DNA from: Chrysochromulina tobinii
Lineage: Eukaryota; Haptophyta; Prymnesiales; Chrysochromulinaceae
Reading direction: 5' to 3'
Assembly (NCBI GenBank): GCA_001275005.1
Contig: JWZX01001219.1
Span: 1-20,368, forward strand
Length of the DNA: 20,368 nt
Shown here: one piece after another, positions 6,510 to 13,837 of the stretch
Position numbering within the stretch: position 1 is the first letter of the stretch
Layout: each line of letters begins with the position of its first letter
Translations under genes and position numbers: made by a program
Notes under the pieces: model-generated
Seen by the model: only the letters and a program-made list of their open reading frames with translations
Told to the model about the DNA's origin: nothing
The model's database searches: none

Positions 6510-8222
6510 ATGCCGCTACGCTCCCTAGAAGCTGAGTCTGAACGCAACGCCACAGACAGCCTCCTGTCCCTCGCTGGGGCTGATGGGGGCGAATGGGGAT
6601 GCAACGGGGGCACTTCTGGCGCCCGCACTCCGGCGGCAGCGGGACCGTTTGGCCCGGGCCCATCTGGGACAACCGAGGTGGCTGCTGCCGCTGCGGATGA
6701 GGTCCGGTATGCGGCCGATGCGGAAGATGCGTCAGATGCGGAGGTGGAGGACTCCGTGGAGGACGCCGAGGTCACCGAGAAGGCCGAAGGGGGGTTGATC
6801 TACTGCGAAGCAACGTCTGAGACGGCAAGCAGCACCGCTTCACTACCATTGGCGTACTCGTCGATTGCGGTCTACCCGCCGCAGCCGTTGGCGCACGGCG
6901 GAGCGCCACAGGCGTATTCGGCGGGCGCGCACGCGGCCGGTGCACCCCCTCAGCACAGGGGGACCTACGGCCTCTCGGAACAGTCCCCACAGCGACAGTC
7001 CACCCCCTCGTTCACAGGCTCGCCAACGCACCAGCCCTCGAGCGCAGCAGCGCAGCCAGTGACGGCCATCGTAATGCATGCAACTTCGCCGCAGCAGGTC
7101 GCGCACTCTGCGGGGTCTGCCCACCCTGCCCCATCGGGCCCGATGATTGGCGGCATGCCAGCATACCAACGGCAGTACTACCAACCGCAGTACTACCAAC
7201 CGCAGTACTACCAACCGCAGCAGGGACAGCTATACTATCAGCAGCAACTGCCGCCGCATTACCAGCAGCAGCCGATCTACCAGCCGCTGCCGCTACAACA
7301 GCACTACCAGCCGCAGCCGCAGCACTACCAAATGGCGCCACAGCCGCCGCCGCAGCAGCACCAGCACCCAATGCAGTACCAACTTCAGCCCCAACAGTTT
7401 GCCGATCCCCCCGCGAGTCTCCCGACTGCTCCCGCTAGTAGTCTGCGGAAGCAATCCCGGTCAGAGGACGGCACAACTCCTGACGAGGATGAAGAATTCG
7501 AGTGTGGGGGTCGCCACTGGAGCTCGAGCAAGAAGCACAAGCATAACGTCGCTGAGCGGCGACGCACCTCGCGACTCAACGCACTCTTTGAGGAGCTCGC
7601 GCAGATCGTCGTCTCGCGCGCCGACCTGTACCGCGAAAAGCAGCCGGGCAACTCGAAGGCGGACGTACTGACCACGTCGGTCTCGTGCATACGCCACTGC
7701 TTCTCTACGATCGATCAGCTCAAGGGCCTGCTCAACATGGCGCTCGCGCAGCTCAACCAATCCCATGAGGACGCTGGCGCGTCGCCAGGGCAGCCTCTCT
7801 CGCAGCAGGCGCTCGCAGCAAGGGTCACCACACTCGCCACATCAGCCGGCACCATCGCACCCGTCTCGGTGGCTTCTCCCATCGTCCCCCTTTCCCTCGT
7901 CCCCCCTCCTGCCGCCTCTGCTGCGGCAGCAAAGGCCGTTTCCGCACCCAGAGCTTGCGCACCCAGAGTTGTGGCGGCGGCGGCGGCCGGCATCGCCTCC
8001 ATCACCCCTGCTATACCTGTCTCCCTACCCGCAGCAATGCCTGTGCCGGTGCACTCCATCGTACCGGTCGTCGCGCTCACGGCCGCGGCTGGCGCAATGG
8101 CCGCCGCCTCACCCGAACCAAGTAGGTCCCACAGCGAGGTCGCGGCTGTCGCATCCACAGTTGCTTCTGCCATTCACCTGCCCCAACACTCTCCGGCTCG
8201 TGCACAGTGGAAATCGCCCTAG
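6510..8222 (+). CDS. basic helix-loop-helix (bHLH) transcription factor with Q/Y/P-rich region
   Basis: This is a single-exon gene of 570 residues. Residues 341-405 form a bHLH domain. The basic region KKHKHNVAERRRTSRLN has His345 and Glu349, the residues that contact E-box half-sites. Helix 1 is LNALFEELAQIV. The loop is long and charged (about 367-383). Helix 2 is KADVLTTSVSCIRHCFSTIDQL, continuing as a possible leucine-patterned extension to about 416. The position that is usually Arg in G-box binders (eight after the His) is Thr353. Upstream is an acidic stretch (about 63-93), then a Gln/Tyr/Pro-rich segment (217-297) with three exact QYYQP repeats. Downstream is an Ala/Val/Pro-rich tail (430-550). 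The protein is predicted to be nuclear, to dimerise and to bind CANNTG sites. The Q/Y-rich part may act as an activation or self-association region (inference). The ATG at 6510 is the first in frame. Confidence 0.87.
   Translation: MPLRSLEAESERNATDSLLSLAGADGGEWGCNGGTSGARTPAAAGPFGPGPSGTTEVAAAAADEVRYAADAEDASDAEVEDSVEDAEVTEKAEGGLIYCEATSETASSTASLPLAYSSIAVYPPQPLAHGGAPQAYSAGAHAAGAPPQHRGTYGLSEQSPQRQSTPSFTGSPTHQPSSAAAQPVTAIVMHATSPQQVAHSAGSAHPAPSGPMIGGMPAYQRQYYQPQYYQPQYYQPQQGQLYYQQQLPPHYQQQPIYQPLPLQQHYQPQPQHYQMAPQPPPQQHQHPMQYQLQPQQFADPPASLPTAPASSLRKQSRSEDGTTPDEDEEFECGGRHWSSSKKHKHNVAERRRTSRLNALFEELAQIVVSRADLYREKQPGNSKADVLTTSVSCIRHCFSTIDQLKGLLNMALAQLNQSHEDAGASPGQPLSQQALAARVTTLATSAGTIAPVSVASPIVPLSLVPPPAASAAAAKAVSAPRACAPRVVAAAAAGIASITPAIPVSLPAAMPVPVHSIVPVVALTAAAGAMAAASPEPSRSHSEVAAVASTVASAIHLPQHSPARAQWKSP
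7173..7217 (+). repeat. three exact 15-base repeats encoding QYYQP
   Basis: The unit CAGTACTACCAACCG occurs three times without a mismatch (7173-7187, 7188-7202, 7203-7217) inside the bHLH gene. Because codons are identical as well as residues, the expansion is probably recent. Copy number could vary between strains. Confidence 0.95.
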
Positions 8223-8943
8223 GCCCAGCGGCATGGGCGCGACAGGCCGCACTCCGCGGCGTTACTGACGTGCGTCGCGCGACGAAAAAGAACGCAAATT
8301 ACTGTAGTTTTACTGTAGGCTGGGTTTCTTCGCCCTTTAGCGTAGGAACTGGTGACCTAGGGGCTAGGCGAGTAGTGCTGGTATCGTGAAGACCGTTGCC
8401 CACCTTCGTGCGAAGTCTGCGGAACGCGGAACGATCCGGAAAAATTGCAAACGGTCGAACCGGACCGTCGCTCCACCGCACGCGCGCACGGCGGGGGCAG
8501 GGCTTCCCCGCTCCCCGGCGGTCCCCCGTCGTCCGCGCCGCGCGGTCTACCTAAGAGAGAGAGAGAGAAGAGAGAACTTTGTAACTTACCAAGCTACCTA
8601 CACATTGGCAGGACCCCCTGAATTGCGGTGGGGGAATTTGAAGGGGATGTCGGCGTGGGAGTAGGGCGGCATGCGAGAGAGAGAAGAGCGCGACCGAGAA
8701 GATAGTGTTTCCGATAGCGAGATCTTTATCGATACATCACGAGAGACATACGGAGACACACATCCCATCCCTGATTGCCTTTCACAATCTAACCCGCTCC
8801 ACCGCGCGTCAGCGCCACCATCAGCGTGGGCAGCTCCGTCCTCACGGCAGCCTCACTGAGCCCGACGTACGTGTTGCGCCCGACCTGAGCGCCCACGTCC
8901 CTGCCTGAGATCAACCGCCGCCCGCCGAAGTCGCCCCAGCTTG
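8223..8943. other. intergenic region with GA-rich microsatellites
   Basis: This lies between the bHLH gene (+) and the unrecognised protein gene (-), both ending here. It contains an (AG)n microsatellite at 8554-8575 and a second GA-rich stretch near 8672-8702. The part from 8789 to about 8950, read on the minus strand, looks like a frameshifted continuation of the gene at 8944-10566. I see no other gene. Confidence 0.6.
8554..8575. repeat. (AG)n microsatellite
   Basis: A run of AG dinucleotides with one interruption. A similar but shorter GA-rich run lies about 120 bases further on. Confidence 0.85.
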
Positions 8944-8950
8944 TCAGGCG
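8789..8950 (-). pseudogene. probable out-of-frame 3' continuation of the uncharacterised gene
   Basis: On the minus strand, after the codons for ADAW of the upstream frame, the frame one base over reads ERLTSWGDFGGRRLISGRD and continues to MVALTRGGAG before a TAG at 8789-8791. Codons stay GC-ending. Inserting one base near 8950 would join the two frames. It could be a sequencing error, a true lesion or chance. Confidence 0.4.
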
Positions 8951-10566
8951 CTCCAGGCGTCTGCCAAGGCTGCTGGAAGCCGCCCGCCTGCCCGGTAGTA
9001 TCGGGCAGCGAGCACCAGGGACTTCCCAGGCTCTCCCCAGTGCGCACCCAGTGAGAGGGCGTCTGCCCCCTTTTTGGTCGAGAGGAGGACGGGGAAGCAT
9101 TGGTCGTCGCTCAGCGAGTAGTGCTTGGCGATCGCGTTCGTGTCGTAGACTAGCGTGCCCAGCCTGAAAGCGTGCGACCGCAGCGTGCCCAGCCTGAAAG
9201 CGTGCGACGGCGACCGCAGCGCCGCCGGGAGCAAGTCCATAGCCAAGGAGAAAGCCGGGAAATGCCTTGCCAGGGCGGCGTTGCCCAGCGTAGTCACATT
9301 AGAGTACCCCAGCGTCCCCGCACGCAAGGAGTCAGCGACCTCCCTGATGAGCGAGTTCGGCTCCGCCCGCGCCGATTGCGAGCAGCGGTCTGGTGCGACG
9401 GCGCCCATGCGCAGGAAGGCGAGGAAGGGGAAGATCGAGGTCTCGTCCATCCTCGAGCCCAGCTTGACCAGGTAGAACCACTCCAACTCAGCCGGGGCAC
9501 CGGCAGGGGCGCCCGCTCTGCCCGTCACCGCGACCACAGCAGGTCTGGCGGGCACGGCGATGACAGCGGAGATGGCCGCGTTCCCAGGGTGCGCTTGCAC
9601 CGCTGGCACGGCGGGCACGGCGGGCACGTACTCCGAAGCTGCGCGTTTACCACGGGCTTGCACCGCTGCCACCGCGGGGCGTCCCGGTACGCCTGCCACT
9701 GCGACCACTGGAGGCCTAGGCGGCACGAACGCCTGACCGACGACGGCGGGCACGGCAGGGGCGGCGTTAACAGCCAGCACCGGCGGTATGGCGGCGGAGA
9801 TAAAGGGTGACAGGATAAACAGCTCGAGAGGGTCGAGCAGGAAAGGCGAGGGGTCCGGGCAGCGCGAGAGGGCGACCTCGAGCACGTCAAGATGCGCCCG
9901 AGTGGAGGTGTATACCTTCCCGAGCACGCCCAGCCCCTCCTGAGCGTCAGCGAAGCGCGCCATCGCGCCCAAAGAGATCATCGTGAGGAGCTCAGGCAGC
10001 CGCAGGGCGGCGCTCGCGCCCACTGCTCCCCAGTCGAGGTGCATGGGCGCTCCCAGGACGTGGAGAAGAACCAGTGCGGGGGCAGCCACATGCCCTGGGA
10101 AGACGGCAGACACATCGACCCATCCCAGAGTAGGGAAAGCCCGGTAGACGGCGCATCTCCTCTGAACGCGCAGGTAGTCCAGCTCCAACTCCGCGCCCAC
10201 GGGCGCACACCTGGTGAAGACGTGTGGCACAGCCGGCGGAGCGTAAGGGGCGATCGGATGCAGAGCGGGTGGGGCCGCAGCCCCTGGCGCCAGTCTACGA
10301 GGCGCATCCCAACCCAGCGCCGCCATCACTCCGGAAGAGGCAGAGGCTTGTGTGTGGGGCCGCTGAAAGCGAGAGCGCAGCTGTATCGGGTCCCTGAGCA
10401 CGACAAACGCGGCGGAGCCGGTGGCAGGGCCCAGGAAGGACACAATGCGCGGACGGCTTCGAAGCTTCGCGCGGGCGTCACCAATTTTAGACGTCACGAC
10501 GTCTGGACGTTCTGCCCGATATGGCAAGTACAGTATGCATATGGTTTCCCCCGCCCGCCGGCGCAT
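8944..10566 (-). CDS. uncharacterised Ala/Pro/Val-rich protein, probably frameshifted at its 3' end
   Basis: I do not recognise this protein. The frame is open for 540 codons. Residues 1-80 are basic and lack strong character; Met81 (codon at 10324-10326, MAALGWDAPRRL) is a plausible alternative start. Residues 120-260 look globular (ELELDYLRVQRRCAVYRAF, ...). Residues 260-360 are a low-complexity linker of PAV and AVxAV repeats. Residues 361-535 look globular again (WFYLVKLGSRMDETSIFPFLAFLRMG, given here only as its start WFYLVKL). A 30-base duplication gives SHAFRLGTLR twice (454-473). The frame ends in TGA at 8944-8946, while another minus frame remains open and protein-like to a TAG at 8789, suggesting a 1-base loss near 8950. 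Two folded-looking parts joined by a linker, an internal duplication and a frameshift would fit a lineage-specific or mobile-element-derived gene, but I see no protease, reverse transcriptase, integrase or transposase motif. Confidence 0.5.
   Translation of the reverse strand: MRRRAGETICILYLPYRAERPDVVTSKIGDARAKLRSRPRIVSFLGPATGSAAFVVLRDPIQLRSRFQRPHTQASASSGVMAALGWDAPRRLAPGAAAPPALHPIAPYAPPAVPHVFTRCAPVGAELELDYLRVQRRCAVYRAFPTLGWVDVSAVFPGHVAAPALVLLHVLGAPMHLDWGAVGASAALRLPELLTMISLGAMARFADAQEGLGVLGKVYTSTRAHLDVLEVALSRCPDPSPFLLDPLELFILSPFISAAIPPVLAVNAAPAVPAVVGQAFVPPRPPVVAVAGVPGRPAVAAVQARGKRAASEYVPAVPAVPAVQAHPGNAAISAVIAVPARPAVVAVTGRAGAPAGAPAELEWFYLVKLGSRMDETSIFPFLAFLRMGAVAPDRCSQSARAEPNSLIREVADSLRAGTLGYSNVTTLGNAALARHFPAFSLAMDLLPAALRSPSHAFRLGTLRSHAFRLGTLVYDTNAIAKHYSLSDDQCFPVLLSTKKGADALSLGAHWGEPGKSLVLAARYYRAGGRLPAALADAWSA
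9152..9208 (-). repeat. 30-base tandem duplication (two copies)
   Basis: AGCGTGCCCAGCCTGAAAGC plus the next few bases recurs 30 bases later (9152-9178 and 9182-9208). It encodes SHAFRLGTLR twice in the uncharacterised protein and keeps the frame. Confidence 0.9.
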
Positions 10567-10964
10567 CTAGCTCACTGTTGCGCCTGCCGCCCTTGTCGTT
10601 GATCGTTGTTCGCCCCTGAAGACAACCAATCTACAAGATGCGCTATCTTCGCGATAGTATGTATGTATGCCTTTTACCATCTCCGCCCACTCCCTTCCAC
10701 AACTGCTGGCCTCCGGAGCACATTCAATAGGCTTCCGTATCGTGGTTGTCTGTTGTTTTCTGGTTTATGTTGACTTTACTATTGTACTTGACTTGACAAC
10801 CACCACAGCGCCAGGACTAGGGCCACGCTGGGAGCCTATACTCTCGAGTCCAGCGTTCGGACGAGCTGGGGGACCGCGACGAAACTTTCTGTAACAGAGG
10901 ACGAACTTGCAGGTACGAACTGATCTCGGAGATCTCGGAGAGAGGAGCACGAACGAGTGTGTTC
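10567..10964. other. divergent intergenic region upstream of the rhodanese-domain gene
   Basis: These 398 bases separate the start of the uncharacterised gene (-) from the start of the rhodanese gene (+). A short hairpin (CTATC-TTCGC-GATAG, 10643-10657) and a more AT-rich stretch (10730-10800) are present. A 75-codon open frame at 10667-10894 has a hydrophobic stretch but poor codon bias, and I take it as UTR. Confidence 0.5.
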
Positions 10965-11435
10965 ATGTTGCGCTTCGCGTCATCACTGGTGGCCGTCGTC
11001 TGCACCGGACTTCGTCCCTCATCGGTCCCACCCGCAATGGTCGGCCTGAAGCGGTCAAGCGTGCGAAACTTCGTGTGCCGCGTGCCGCCCGGTTTGCCGC
11101 CGCACTTGGAGACGATGGCTGAGGAGCTGGAGAGCGGCGAGGCGCAGCTGTTTGATGTGCGGGAGCCTGGCGAAGCTGCCATGGGCAAGCTTAAGGCCTC
11201 CACCCTTGTGCCGCTCTCTGCGCTGCGATCTGCGATCCTTGACCGCAACGCGGGTGTCTCCGAAACCGTCTCCTCAGCCGGCGACAAGTCCAAACTCACA
11301 TACCTCCACTGCGGTGCCGGGATCCGCGTACACCCAGCCGCAGAAATCCTGCAGAAAATGGGCTACGAGCGCGTGGTTCCGCTGCAAGAGGGCTTTGCCA
11401 CGCTGGCCAACGTTGGGTTTGAGTGGGAGCGGTGA
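10965..11435 (+). CDS. rhodanese-like domain protein with N-terminal hydrophobic targeting segment
   Basis: This is a single-domain rhodanese (sulfurtransferase family) of 156 residues from the ATG at 10965. An in-frame GTG two codons earlier is unlikely as a start. Residues 1-24 (MLRFASSLVAVVCTG...) look like a signal peptide. The following basic stretch (KRSSVRNFVCRVP, about 29-41) could be a plastid transit region, so import into the secretory route or secondary plastid is likely. The domain shows LFDVREPGEAAMGKL (about 62-76, the conserved DVREP), then YLHCGAGIR (113-121) with the active-site Cys116 in a CGAGIR loop, and ILQKMGYERVVPLQEGFATLANVGFEW closing the fold, of which the GY..V..L.EG pattern is diagnostic. 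Six-residue active-site loops are typical of sulfur-transferring rhodaneses. The physiological sulfur donor and acceptor are unknown. Confidence 0.88.
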   Translation: MLRFASSLVAVVCTGLRPSSVPPAMVGLKRSSVRNFVCRVPPGLPPHLETMAEELESGEAQLFDVREPGEAAMGKLKASTLVPLSALRSAILDRNAGVSETVSSAGDKSKLTYLHCGAGIRVHPAAEILQKMGYERVVPLQEGFATLANVGFEWER

Positions 11436-11990
11436 GATGGTCGGCAGGAGTCCCTTGGGCCTTGACAATTGCAATTCACCAAGGCGTGCATTGGATCGTG
11501 ATGATGACTTCCTCACCTAGGCGTACGTCATAGGCGTGATACTGTAGGCGTGCGTCTCCTCCGTACGCGAACATGCTTCGAAACAGTCCACGCCACCGAC
11601 GCGCTGCGACGCAACAAGTCGGCCTGCACTCCAAGGAGGCTCATCGGCCGAGACGAACAGACGTGGTCTAGGAGCCTTTCGTCTCCTGTGGCGAGCTCGA
11701 CGGGAAACGGCGACAGAACCACACTCGGAGTGGTCACTGAGACTAATGTATTCCGTCAGCGGGCATGTAAAACTCTTGAACTCTTGGGTCTTGGCTCTAA
11801 CAACAAGCTCGCTAGGCGAGTCGGCGCTGCGCGGGGCTGAGACAAGGGCGCTCGAGAGTCACAGAGATCAGAGTTTCGATCTGTCGAACCTAAACACCTT
11901 GAGCCCACACAGCCATTCACACTCATACGGTACTCGACCTATTTTGGAGTCCTCTGATTACAAGTACAGTAGTCCATTGATTGCTTCCTC
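11436..11990. other. intergenic region upstream of FNR; nothing recognised
   Basis: These 555 bases separate two plus-strand genes. They should contain the 3' UTR of the rhodanese gene and the promoter and 5' UTR of FNR. The base composition is more balanced than the genes. Open frames here lack codon bias and homology I can recognise. Confidence 0.55.
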
Positions 11991-13403
11991 ATGCAAGCCA
12001 CCCTTCTCGTCTGCGCCGCGGCGACGGCGTCGGCGGCGTTCGTGCCGACCATGCCCCATGCGGCTACGGCCAGGAGTACAGCTCGCACCGCCGTCGCGAC
12101 CATGAACGATCCAGACATTCGCACCTTTCTGACGACACGTGAGTGCGCGCACGGCCTCTCTGATTCGCTCTCAAACTGCCCGCTGTTGTGCATGCGGACG
12201 AGCGCTCTGTCTCTGACCACGCCGTACCCACACCATCGCACAGGGGCGGGCGTTGCCGCAAAGTTTGTCGACAAGGTGCTGAGCAAGTGTGACGAAGAGA
12301 TGATCGGTGACGTGCAGGGCCTTCGCATCGCATCTGAGGAAGGCATTCTCGACAGCCTCTTCAAGCCGGTTATCGCGCTGGGCATCGAGCGCGCGCTCGC
12401 GAGCCCCGCCAATGTGGCTGTAGCCGCAACCGCCGTGCGCGCCTTGATCGCGGCGCCGGGCGAGCCGGTCGCGGTGCCGTCGCACCTCGAGTTTGAGCCG
12501 TACTTTGACATATCGACGATGCCGCTCAACACCTTTAAGAACAAGGCGCCGCACACGGGGACGATCGTGTCTGCGAAGCGCATCGTGGGCGACAAGGCAC
12601 CTGGCGAAGTGTGCCACGTGCACATCAAGTCGGGCGCCGTCTTCAAGTACATCGAGGGCCAATCTCTTGGTGTGATCCCTCCGGGCAATTGTCCCAAGTC
12701 TGGCAAGCCAAACACGGTGCGCCTGTACTCGATCGCGTCGACGCGATACGGCGATGATCTGGATGGCGAGAGCGTATCGCTCTGCGTGCGCCGCGCCGTC
12801 TACTGGGACAAGGACCTAGGCAGGGAGGACCCTGCCAAGAAGGGGGTCTGCTCCAACTACCTCTGCGACGCCAAGCCTGGGCAACTGGTGACACTCACCG
12901 GGCCGACAGGTAAGGTGATGCTGATGCCCGAGGCGACGCCCGAGGCGGACCTGATCATGGTGGCGACCGGCACAGGCATCGCGCCCTACCGTGGCTTCCT
13001 GCGACGCCTCTTCATCGAGCAGACGCCCGCCGCGGCTGCGTTCCGCGGCCTCGCGTGGCTCGTTCTCGGGGTGCCTACCAGCGACGGTCTCCTGTACGAC
13101 GAGGACTGGCAGGCGATCGCGAAGCGCCATCCGAAGCACTTCCGCGTGACGTACGCGATCTCGCGCGAGCAGGAGACGGCCGACGGGCGCAAGATGTACG
13201 TGCAGGACCGGCTCGCCGAGAGCGCGCAGGAGCTCTTCGAGCGACTGGACAAGGGTGCGCACATCTACTTTTGCGGGCTCAAGGGCATGATGCCTGGGAT
13301 CGTCGAGACGCTCGAAAAGGTCGCGGCCTCCAAGGGCGTCGACTGGGACGAGAAGCTGGAGCACCTCAAGAAAAACGGACAGTGGCACGTTGAGGTGTAT
13401 TAG
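11991..13403 (+). CDS. petH: plastid ferredoxin-NADP+ reductase (FNR)
   Basis: FNR transfers electrons from photosystem I-reduced ferredoxin to NADP+ through FAD, on the stromal side of the thylakoid. The ATG at 11991 begins a hydrophobic signal peptide ending ATASA-AFVP, the Phe-type cleavage site of secondary red plastids, followed by an Ala/Thr/Arg-rich transit-like part. An in-frame intron (12139-12243) probably reduces the 470-codon frame to 435 residues. Core motifs, spliced numbering: RLYSIAST (209-216, FAD binding), KGVCSNYLC (249-257), [11 protein letters not shown] (268-278), [13 protein letters not shown] (289-301, NADP binding), [28 protein letters not shown] (391-398), and the C-terminal WHVEVY whose Tyr435 would stack on the flavin. 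These match plant FNR closely from about residue 145 on. About 100 residues between the targeting peptide and the core ([11 protein letters not shown]... to EFEPYF) are not part of the usual FNR fold and I do not recognise them. Confidence 0.98.
   Translation: MQATLLVCAAATASAAFVPTMPHAATARSTARTAVATMNDPDIRTFLTTRECAHGLSDSLSNCPLLCMRTSALSLTTPYPHHRTGAGVAAKFVDKVLSKCDEEMIGDVQGLRIASEEGILDSLFKPVIALGIERALASPANVAVAATAVRALIAAPGEPVAVPSHLEFEPYFDISTMPLNTFKNKAPHTGTIVSAKRIVGDKAPGEVCHVHIKSGAVFKYIEGQSLGVIPPGNCPKSGKPNTVRLYSIASTRYGDDLDGESVSLCVRRAVYWDKDLGREDPAKKGVCSNYLCDAKPGQLVTLTGPTGKVMLMPEATPEADLIMVATGTGIAPYRGFLRRLFIEQTPAAAAFRGLAWLVLGVPTSDGLLYDEDWQAIAKRHPKHFRVTYAISREQETADGRKMYVQDRLAESAQELFERLDKGAHIYFCGLKGMMPGIVETLEKVAASKGVDWDEKLEHLKKNGQWHVEVY
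12139..12243 (+). other. probable in-frame, stop-free intron in FNR (105 bases)
   Basis: A perfect GTGAGT donor at 12139 and a pyrimidine-rich TCGCACAG acceptor ending at 12243 bracket 105 bases, exactly 35 codons with no stop. Splicing joins C|GG to keep an Arg (phase 1), giving [13 protein letters not shown]. The removed segment has Cys-, Ser- and His-rich content and codons unlike the rest of the gene. Confidence 0.8.
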
Positions 13404-13837
13404 GGCAGCGCATTTAAGTTCGGGTCTGGGCGGGAGCACGCGAGTTGACCGGGTAAAGAGGCTCACCGGTAATATAACGAAGTACGGTGTGCACACACAT
13501 GGTCTTCGGGACACGCGCCCATCGGGCCCGCGCGGCAGCAGCGGAGCTCGCCGTCACCGGACACCGCGGCCGCGGGGCAAGGGCGAAGCGGACCGTTCGC
13601 GGGTTCGGTTCCCGAATCCCGGGAAGGGGTCCGCCGCGGGCATCCGCTCGGCCATCGCTTCGTGTTTTAGGTATTATAGCTCTGCCGGTCAGCGGTTACC
13701 CGGTTTGGACCGTTCGTGCAGACGCCCCGTCGGGCCGCGCGGGGGTCGGGTCGTGCGGGTCCCTCGCGTCGTCCCGGACCAGGCACGACCCGGCGACAAG
13801 CTCACACCAGCTGGAGCTGCCGGCGACCCACAGACAT
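13404..13837. other. convergent 3' intergenic region, GC-rich, nothing recognised
   Basis: FNR (+) and the methyltransferase gene (-) both end here, 434 bases apart. The middle (13500-13640 and 13720-13790) is very GC-rich with many short complementary stretches. A long plus-strand open frame crosses it into the methyltransferase gene, but it is the antisense of that gene and I discount it. Confidence 0.6.

Noticed and set aside
10667-10894. 75-codon open frame with a possible membrane segment
   Set aside because: It has poor codon bias and no homology I recognise, and it sits directly upstream of the rhodanese gene, so it is more likely UTR or promoter sequence.
13590-13625. GGTTCGGTTCCCG, resembling the T-loop/B-box of a tRNA
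   Set aside because: No matching D-arm, anticodon arm or seven-base acceptor stem can be formed around it, and the T-stem has a mismatch.
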